From: Solenopsis invicta
Lineage: Eukaryota > Arthropoda > Insecta > Hymenoptera > Formicidae
Length of the DNA: 64,000 nt
Direction of reading: 5' to 3'
NCBI RefSeq assembly: GCF_016802725.1
Contig: NC_052670.1
Location: 11,924,141-11,988,140 of the forward strand
Position numbers and translations under genes: made by a program. The notes beneath the pieces are model-generated. The model was not told where the DNA came from and searched no databases. It saw only the letters and a program-made list of their open reading frames with translations. Shown here one piece after another: positions 56,867 through 64,000 of this stretch (its first letter is position 1; every line of letters starts with the position of its first letter).

Positions 56867-57937
56867 ATGTTCAACATGGATAGTAACATAGATCGCGAGA
56901 AGATAGCTAAACAGATTGTAAAAACAAGTAACACAATTCGCAAAAAATATCGCGCATTAAAAACGGGTAAAATGGAAGAAGATATTGCATTGGAAAGACA
57001 TTTTAAGCCAATCATTGAACCTCTAAAACAGATTGTTGAAAATACCGTTGGAGTTGAAAATACCATTGAAAATGGGTCTAAACAGGCTGAGAGTGAAGCA
57101 TTCTTTTCGGGAGATGAAGAATACGTGGAACCAAAACGAAAACGGTCGAACATTTCGTTTAATAATTCAATAATGACTTCTACTCCAATTAAATTGCAAA
57201 CTGTACCAATTAATTTTAATAAAGCATCACAAATGTTACAAGATAGCGATTTATTGCAGAATCATGCACCCTCCGTTGAAGAGATTTTTGAAATCACCGA
57301 TGAGCCGCTTGTGATGTCCGTTCGACAACAGTTAGAAACGTCTGAGGGGCAACAAAAATTACAAATACATTATGGTCCATTGGGACAAAAATATATGGGA
57401 GCTGTTTTGAGCGGTAAAAAAACGGTCAACGTAGATAATGTTTACGGAGTTTACTTCAACAATACCGGAACGATGCTTGGTAACAAACGTATCGACTTGC
57501 ACAAGAACGATGATATATCCATAGACGGTAAAAGATACAAGGGTACTCAAGGTCTGTACGAGTTAATTTTCATGAAAATGCCCAACGCTGATATCTACAC
57601 GAATGACGATGTAGAGAAGTATAAGGATATCATATTAACTACAAACGCACATAGGCGAGACCATGGTGAATATAATCCAATACTAGGTAACAAAGGACAC
57701 AAGTATAAAAATATAATCTCCCCCATGTTAGCACTGGATAAAGTTGGACGAGGTATACCGAACAACGTTACGTTAAACGACAACAAGATTGATTACGTTC
57801 ATTGGAACGATCCGAACGAACTCGTCGATCGTCTTCGATTGCTCGAGGCCTCACGCCAAGCTGGACACAACGCTCACGATAACGAGATCCTGTCGATTAT
57901 CGAGGAACTTCGCGAAGCTAGTTTAATTATAAATTGA
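56867..57937 (+). CDS. DUF8207-like Polinton protein
   Basis: 356 residues; a second Met at 56876 could also be the start. An acidic, coiled N-terminal half with a basic EPKRKRS is followed by a conserved C-terminal half (HYGPLGQKYMGAVLSG, VYGVYFNNTGTMLGNKRI, GTQGLYELIFMKMPN, LGNKGHKYKNIISPML, DYVHWNDPNELVDRLRLLEA). I recall proteins of this shape annotated DUF8207 in ant genomes; the role is unknown. It begins 28 bases after the ATPase stop. Confidence 0.75.
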   Translation: MFNMDSNIDREKIAKQIVKTSNTIRKKYRALKTGKMEEDIALERHFKPIIEPLKQIVENTVGVENTIENGSKQAESEAFFSGDEEYVEPKRKRSNISFNNSIMTSTPIKLQTVPINFNKASQMLQDSDLLQNHAPSVEEIFEITDEPLVMSVRQQLETSEGQQKLQIHYGPLGQKYMGAVLSGKKTVNVDNVYGVYFNNTGTMLGNKRIDLHKNDDISIDGKRYKGTQGLYELIFMKMPNADIYTNDDVEKYKDIILTTNAHRRDHGEYNPILGNKGHKYKNIISPMLALDKVGRGIPNNVTLNDNKIDYVHWNDPNELVDRLRLLEASRQAGHNAHDNEILSIIEELREASLIIN

Positions 57938-57972
57938 GTCGTGCTATTCATATTATTTTAGTCAACGTTGAA

Positions 57973-58305
57973 ATGTCAATCAATAAGTTTGGGATATCGC
58001 TCGGAAGTAGCGGAACGGAATCGTATTACAAATGGAACGGATTAATAAGAAGTTACGTCCGCGATAATGCTCTTTGCAAGGTCAACGCCAATTTTGATGC
58101 AAAGTCATGCATGATTCGTCACGTAGCGTTACCTGTAGATGATAGCGATGCTGCCAATAAACGATATGTACAACAGAGCATACAAATTTTGAAAGATTAC
58201 CAGGACGAAATTGAGAGGAAGATTGTTACTCTCCAAAATAAGGTGGAGATTATGCTTAACAAAATTCAAAGACAACTCGATACAGTGACTCATAGCGCAG
58301 AGTAG
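57973..58305 (+). CDS. Fibre-like small protein with C-terminal coiled coil
   Basis: Start taken at MSINKFGISLG; the frame is open from 57934. YKWNGLIRSYVRDNALC is followed by HVALPVDDSDAANKRYV, which resembles the A-x-P-x-D-x-D-A-x-N/T-K-x-Y-V motif seen in trimeric tail-fibre and receptor-binding proteins of phages. A 40-residue coiled coil then closes the protein. A structural or attachment role is inferred only from that motif. Confidence 0.6.
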   Translation: MSINKFGISLGSSGTESYYKWNGLIRSYVRDNALCKVNANFDAKSCMIRHVALPVDDSDAANKRYVQQSIQILKDYQDEIERKIVTLQNKVEIMLNKIQRQLDTVTHSAE

Positions 58306-58348
58306 AAAAAACGATACATTAGATCTCTCCATCATTTGTGAATCAAAC

Positions 58349-59278
58349 ATGAACAATTCCGAAAAGCAGCTGTTAGTGGAGGAACTTCATGCTCCAGCGA
58401 GAAGAAATTTTCCGAGAAGGCATGTCATTGTTCGCGGATACGATGACCTGTGGCAAGCGGATGTGGTTGAGATGCGACCTTACATGAGATTTAACCGAGG
58501 TTACCATTACATACTCACCGTTATCGATGTATTGAGCAAGTATGCATGGGCTGTGCCTCTCAAGGCCAAGAGTGGCAATGAAGTGGCTAATGCGATTGCA
58601 AAGATAATACGAGACGATGAAAGATGTCCAAAAAATTTGCAGACTGACAGAGGAAAAGAATTTTACAACGCCACGGTACAGAAACTGTTGAAAAAACATG
58701 ATATCAATCATTATTCAACATATTGCGTAATGAAGGCATCAGTCGTTGAACGGTTCAACCGTTCATTAAAGAACGACATGTGGAAGCAGTTTACGCTTAA
58801 TGGAAATTATAAATAGATCGATTTGTTACCACGTCTCGTATTAGAATACAACTCGCGAAGGCATCGTACTATTGGTATGCGACCTATCAATGTTACCCCT
58901 GCGATTGCCGAAAAACTCTTATCCACTGTGTATAGTCGCATAAAAATTGCTGCACCCGCGCGGTTCAAAGTGGGTGAATCGGTACGCGTGAGCAAATTTA
59001 AGACCATTTTTGATAAAGGTTATACACCGAATTGGACTATGGAGATATTTAAAATTGCCAAAGTGCAGAGAACTAATCCCGTGACGTATTTATTGAAGGA
59101 TCCCTGTGGAAACCATATCAACGGTGGATTTTACGAATATGAGCTCCAGCGAGTTGGTAATTCTGACTTGTATCTCGTTGAAAAAATTTTACGCAAAAGA
59201 GGGGATGAGGTTTATGTGAAATGGCTGGGATTTGATAATTCACACAATTCGTGGATACACAAGGATAATGTATTGTAA
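58349..59278 (+). pseudogene. Retroviral-type integrase with chromodomain, one nonsense codon
   Basis: Catalytic core residues: Asp in LWQADVVEM, Asp in LQTDRGKEFYN, Glu in SVVERFNRSLKNDMW. An in-frame TAG at 58814-58816, in a place where relatives have Trp, splits the gene into 155 and 151 codons; the frame continues with LPRLVLEYNSRRHRT and ends in a chromodomain (LVEKILRKRGDEVYVKW, NSWIHKDNVL). The chromodomain may target insertion to modified histones. A single TGG-to-TAG change explains the break. It converges on the polymerase gene. Confidence 0.88.
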
Positions 59279-59378
59279 AAAAATGTATTACTTATTTACA
59301 AGATATTTGTAATTTTTATTACAATTACACAAATATACATATATTATACAAATTAAGTGTTTTATTTACATTGGTATT

Positions 59379-62300
59379 TTATAATGTCCCCAAGGCAACG
59401 TCAATAGAATCTGACATAATATATCGCTTATCGTCATACGGACTAAGAGCAATTTTCGTTTCGGATATAGTATACACCTCATGCAATTTCGATCTAATAC
59501 TTGACTGCTGTCGTGTCATTTCAATCTCATCATGTAAACATCGCGTGTAATCATCGAAAGTTATCGATTTTGCCACAACGTTGCTCTTGATTCCTTTGAT
59601 TTTCGTCGTGTCGTTTTTACCATCAACGCGCAAGGCATACATCTTTGCTCTAAGCCCTATGAATTCGGTCATGATCGCACCATTGTTTTCATCCTTCATT
59701 AAACCTGGCACTTTTTTATTAACAAGCGGAATACCGTATGCATTATCAACCGCGTAATCACTCGTGTCAAATTTATTAATATCGTGCTTTATAATTTCGT
59801 ATACGTCATCACATTCAATGTTATATATTAAGCTATCCGTATCAGTATACATAATTTTACATTTCTCGCGAAACATCGGCGCCATGTATTCATGATGAAA
59901 TTCATACAAACATGTCTTAGATATGTCAAGGATGCACATACCCACATAGATTGGTTTGTCAAATTTCACCTCAAGCTTACGCATTTCGATTGCAACCAAA
60001 TTCTCTGAAAAGACACTACGACTGTGGAAATTTGGCATAGCGATCATTGCCTCCGCGCCGTATCTGCCTTTCCATTTTGTCACAAGTCGCACATCGACGT
60101 GATTGCGCACGTTCTCCATGGTTTTGCCAAATACTGCGTTGTTCATTAATTTGTATAAATTTTTTTCGAAATTGTTTTTGGCGCATGTTCTGAAATCTGT
60201 ATTTAACTGAATATAATCGCGAAGCCATGGTGATTGTGCAAACTGTAATATGCGATGTATTTTTGTCACTCGAAGGCCGTGACGAGTACACTGCTGCAGG
60301 TTACGATAATGTATGACGTAACGTTTCTTATCGTATAAGGTTGCGAGGAGCTTGTCTTGCCGCTTGCCGGGCGGTTTATCACGCATTGGACAGAACGGTA
60401 GGTCAATGTGCGCATCATGTAAATGTTGTGGATATTCTAAGTCTATTTCAAGAATGTAACCTGTTGGAGAATCTAGCGCGATGTCCATAAAATTAAAATT
60501 TGTTACGTCATCTACCCATCGAAAATCTTTGTATGGTAATGGCTGACACATTGCCCAACCATACAAGTTATTTACATCAAAGTACATCAGGTACGATGAT
60601 GATTTCGATGGATCGTATGACTTCATGTACTTGTTGTTGGCCTGTGCGTACCTGTTCGAACATTGACTCAGACCACCACGTGTGCCACGTTCGATGAACA
60701 TGATCATGTCAATGTCTGTTAGCAGTTCGAAATTTACATGTGTATATTTCAACATTGCATCCCACGTAAAACCGGGTAAAGTATAATAATATGCGGGATC
60801 GAGTCCATAACTCGCGATGCAACTATCGCGAAAATTCTCAAAGATATCAGCCAACAACAGTACGTCAGTTTTCAAGTATAAATTGCTATAATCTCCGAGC
60901 GTTCGGATGGAGAACCGCTGCCACACGTTGACAGCATGCGCGTAATCGCTCTCGGATACTGTGTCACCCGTCAATGAACTGTAAAATAATTCGCGCGGTG
61001 GCAAACATGACTCTTCCAATTTTTCTACACAGTCAACATACTCGTATGGGAAGACACCTTTTCGTGTTAACAGATCGAAATTTTCTGTTGATAAATTACT
61101 ATATTCCCGTTGCATTATGCATAGCTTATCTTTACTAAGAAAAGATGCCAATTTATCGAGACTAGATGCGAGAAATTTGAAAGAATCGATAAATCTTAAT
61201 TTTATGCAATTTTTCTGATCATTTTTTGTAAACGAAATATATTTTTCTTTTGTTATCGGAAGTAAATCTATTCGTCCTTCATATGCTGTAGCTATTTCCT
61301 TGATGATAAAATGCACGTCGTAGCCAGATAAGTTATGGAAAACTATAGGAATATAATGCGAATCTTTGTAATTTAAATTGCAATTTGAATGCGCTGCACC
61401 TCTGAATCGACCGGTTAAATGACAATGATCGCGTACCCGTTCTATTTCATTCGTAAATGGTTTTTCACAAATGTGGCAATGTGTAGCGTTGTTAAATTTT
61501 TTCCAATCGTTTTGTGTTAAATCCATGGGAACATTAACCGACAGAATATTATTTACAATTTGTGCTAAATCTTTAAGTTGCTCGACGAACCACGCGATAC
61601 AATTCTTATCGCGATGAAACCGATACATTGATAGCGAATTGTCATACGCACAGTGTACATAATATGCTATGCTAAATACTCGATGATGCTGGTAATTTTT
61701 CTCATCCTCAGTCTTCTCCAGGATGCATTCCAAATCGGCGTATACGATAAACGGCATTCGTTCCTTTCGACAGTAATTTTTAAAGCTCAGCCATTTGTCA
61801 TCTTCGCTTGGTAATATGATAGCGCAATCGTTTATCTTTCCACAGTCCATTGTGTGAATTTCCAACTTGTCGTTCGAACTAAAATAATGTAGACATCTGA
61901 AATATAATTTATTTTTGAGAAATTAGAAAAAATATATTTATATATACATATTTTTGTATTTTCCGAAATATATACATACCGATCACAAAAGAATTTCTTA
62001 TTCTTTTTCTTACTGAGTTGTGAACTCATGAGACGGGACATATTCTTTATCAACGCAAAATGTCCCACATTGTCATCCTGCACGTATAGCAGATTTATAT
62101 GTTTGTCCATTTTTCGTTCGGTGAGTCGTATAGGAAAAATAGATAATTTCTTCTCCTCGATGCAGTATAGATTAATGGAGATTTTTGTTGAGAATTTCAA
62201 ACTTTTTAATTTGTGGCAGTGTCATTGGAAACTCAATGCCTTTCAGATTTAATACCGTAGAATAATGTGGATATGAAGATTCTCGATCTGTATTCCTTTC

Positions 62301-63056
62301 AGCAGGATGCAGACTGGCCACCACTGACCATGCAAAACATGCATTGTCATTTGATTTTACATTAACTATCGCTTTCTTCATCATAATTTTACTTGGTAAC
62401 TGGATGTTGCATCCTGCATGCAAAGGGTTATATTTGTTTATATTTATTGTTAAATTTAGTATACGCGACAACGCCCATCTGCTATCGCGTTCTTGGAATT
62501 CCTCCAACGATGCTAGGATTATCTCGATGACGTGTAACTGGTACCACTCATGCAAATCGGAGCATTGAAAGAGTTCATAATTTCTTGTTGTGATACACTT
62601 ATTAGCGCGTTTGTCACCTGCGACAAATTCACCATTAAAAATAGCGTTTATCTTTACGTTGCCATGTCTCTGCATGACACTTTGCACGTGCTCAAGCACA
62701 ATTTCTCGCGCATCCTCTAGAAATTGATACGGTTCAATGTGTTCGAAATTAATCACAGCACCAGTCAGTATACGACTTTCAAAAACTGTATCTATCTCAC
62801 GCCATCGGAGTCCAGCACTATATCCAGCGCCCATTTGCACAAACCGTCCACGCATCATTTGTTTCAAACCTTCTAGTCGCGTGATACAAGCGATCACAGA
62901 TTGTCTTCCGCCGATTGACAATCGCGGATATTTACTGCGGCTACGTTCATCTAACGATTCGATGAACTCGATACAACGTTGCTCCCACGCCATATACTCT
63001 TTATGCGTATTTAATCGAGTGGATTGCTCCACCAAATTGCGCTCCGTTTGCTCCAT
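59379..63056 (-). pseudogene. Protein-primed DNA polymerase B, one intron, one frameshift
   Basis: Exon 1 is 63056-61980 and exon 2 is 61896-59379, with an 83-bp GT-AG intron. Exonuclease motifs: YADLECILEK, NLSGYDVHF, YLKTDVLLLADIF. Polymerase motifs: YFDVNNLYGWAM, KNLYKLMNNAVFGKTMENV, MYTDTDSLIY. The start at MEQTER (63056) is preferred to 63110 because TATAAA (63116-63111) and a TCAGT initiator (A at 63084) place transcription after the upper Met. A one-base frame change at an A run near 62180 separates the N-terminal 290 residues from the rest. Active members copy the element using a protein primer. Confidence 0.88.
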
Positions 63057-63081
63057 TTTTACAATGTGCTTGACTGCATAG

Positions 63082-63116
63082 ACTGATGGGATGCATCGCG
63101 ATCTTGTCATTTTATA
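63082..63116 (-). promoter_or_regulatory. Core promoter of the polymerase gene
   Basis: On the minus strand TATAAA starts at 63116 and TCAGT has its A at 63084, 32 bases on. This is the same TATA plus TCAGT layout as at 56051-56149. Confidence 0.6.
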
Positions 63117-63149
63117 ATGACACCATCACTTTAAATGTTATTCACAGTG

Positions 63150-63610
63150 TATCATAGTTTGATACATGTCTAAAGTCTTCTTAGCTGTCATAAATCAGCG
63201 CTTGTAAGATTCACATGTATATTTGATATCACTGACTTTGTAAAATTATTAAATGATCTCATCGTGATATCAAATTACTTTTAAACGAGTCACAGCAGGC
63301 GTTCGCTAAAAAATACAAAACTGTCACATTTGCTCCATGACTTCATCGTAATGTCAAATTATATTCAAACGTGTGTCTAAATTAATTTTATAGATCTGTG
63401 ATATCAGCGCCTATGATATCATCACAGCTGCTGTACTCTGACGCATGCTTTTATGCTGAAAATGCAAATCTGCAATACTATATGATTTCATTGTAATATT
63501 AAATTACATTCAAACGTGTCTAAAACTGAGTTTTACTATCCTGCGATCTCATCACATCTGTCAACGCTTGCAAGATTTACGTTTGAATATGTGTATGATC
63601 TCATCATAAA
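63150..63610 (+). repeat. Degenerate direct repeats upstream of the repeated-exon gene
   Basis: GATNTCATCGTRATNTCAAATTA-type units start near 63255, 63339, 63484 and, in a weaker form, 63597. CAGCGCTTGTAAGATTCAC-type units occur near 63193 and 63556. Spacing is irregular (about 85-145 bp). No coding capacity; regulatory or terminal repeats of the element are possible. Confidence 0.6.
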
Positions 63611-63652
63611 ATATGTAATTTCCACATTTGATGTCGATATGGTGGTGGGGAT

Positions 63653-63693
63653 TATAAAATAAAAAGAACTTTAAAAACGTTACTCTCATCAGT
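63653..63693 (+). promoter_or_regulatory. TATA box and initiator before the repeated-exon gene
   Basis: TATAAAAT at 63653 and CATCAGT ending at 63693. The A of TCAGT is 38 bases from the box, slightly wide, but the A of the overlapping TCATC is 35 away. An ATG follows at 63735. Confidence 0.5.
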
Positions 63694-63734
63694 TGCTCAT
63701 TGTTAGCGGACAACTCTTGAAAAATACGAGAGAA

Positions 63735-63929
63735 ATGGCGAACTACTACGTTCCAATCCAAACCGAAGCTTGCGAGAAATCGTAAGTATCTATACATTTT
63801 TATACATTCCTTAAATTATATTTTTTCATATTTTTGCTTCTACATATCCATATTTCTTATTTACAGAACATTGCCACACACATCAATGAACTACTATATT
63901 CCGATCCAGACCGAAGCATGTGAGAAATC
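63735..63929 (+). CDS. Gene made of near-identical short exons (partial, runs off the window)
   Basis: Exon 1, 63735-63781, encodes MANYYVPIQTEACEK plus two bases, then gtaagt. After an 85-bp intron ending ttacag, exon 2 (63867-63929, 63 bases) encodes S-TLPHTS and then MNYYIPIQTEACEK plus two bases, again followed by gtaagtatct. The intron starts are also alike (GTAAGTATCTATA). All junctions are phase 2, so further copies could be added without breaking the frame. Each unit is about 21 residues with one Cys. No signal peptide or known domain. It could be a Polinton gene or host DNA beyond the element. More exons probably lie past base 64000. Confidence 0.6.
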
Positions 63930-64000
63930 GTAAGTATCTATAATTATTTTATATACATTTTTTCATATTTTTCATATTTCATGGTTTCTTATAAAATCTC

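Larger units (their letters stand above)
52051..63929. mobile_element. Polinton/Maverick-type element, nearly full gene set, ends not seen
   Basis: The gene set is diagnostic: protein-primed family B DNA polymerase, retroviral-type integrase with chromodomain, adenovirus-like cysteine protease, FtsK/HerA-type packaging ATPase, major and minor jelly-roll capsid proteins. It is typical of large virus-like DNA transposons of arthropods. Terminal inverted repeats and the 6-bp target duplication were not found. The right limit given is only the last exon seen. Nonsense and frameshift changes in the polymerase, integrase and both capsid genes suggest this copy no longer moves. Confidence 0.9.

Noticed and set aside
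1..64000. tRNA or rRNA genes
   Set aside because: No stretch with a convincing B-box (GGTTCGANTCC) and matching cloverleaf arms was found by eye; a tRNAscan or Infernal run would settle it.

Overview
The window looks like insect nuclear DNA, most likely from a hymenopteran such as an ant. It is AT-rich, has long introns with GT-AG junctions, contains short hairpin transposons at high density, and carries an arthropod-type Polinton. The species is an inference; nothing in the sequence names it.

1-23.7 kb (+): one host gene, a secreted trypsin-like serine protease of 289 codons in five exons (103-163, 12000-12180, 18884-19188, 21272-21423, 23537-23707). All splice phases agree. Its introns hold a decayed Gypsy-type gag with a SAP domain, several fold-back or MITE-like repeats and a piggyBac-like end.

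23.7-29 kb: AT-rich spacer with hairpins, then on the minus strand a four-exon mitochondrial ribosomal protein S11 gene that keeps its splice sites but has three in-frame stops and no visible start.

29.1-34.7 kb: a young, near-intact Gypsy-type LTR retrotransposon. Its 257-bp LTRs differ at one base, the TSD is TAAT, a gag and a pol ORF overlap, and eight 36-bp tandem repeats sit in the leader. Next to it (34.76-36.86 kb) is an element with inverted ends that contains a broken, intron-bearing Nup62 fragment.

37.3-48.7 kb: nested DNA elements. A possible 9.86-kb element (38865-48724) has CCCTGATAGCACA ends. It contains a broken tnp2/KDZ-like transposase, a companion five-exon DUF4806 gene, and a fragment of the ribonucleotide reductase large subunit (RNR) gene. 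That fragment is itself split by a 1030-bp solo LTR with TSD AATT. Then come a TTAA-flanked element and a decayed coiled-coil gene with 39-residue repeats.

52-64 kb: most of a Polinton/Maverick. A minus-strand morphogenesis block (hypothetical, major capsid, small ORF, minor capsid, cysteine protease, PLA2-domain protein, small ORF) diverges from a plus-strand block (packaging ATPase, DUF8207-like, fibre-like, chromodomain integrase) at a single TATA box flanked by TCAGT initiators on both sides. A protein-primed DNA polymerase B converges on the integrase. At the right edge a plus-strand gene begins whose short exons are near copies of one another; I do not recognise it, and it is the most unusual item here. 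Several element genes carry nonsense changes or homopolymer frameshifts, so this copy is decaying or the assembly has indel errors. No terminal inverted repeats for the Polinton are visible, and its right end lies outside the window.
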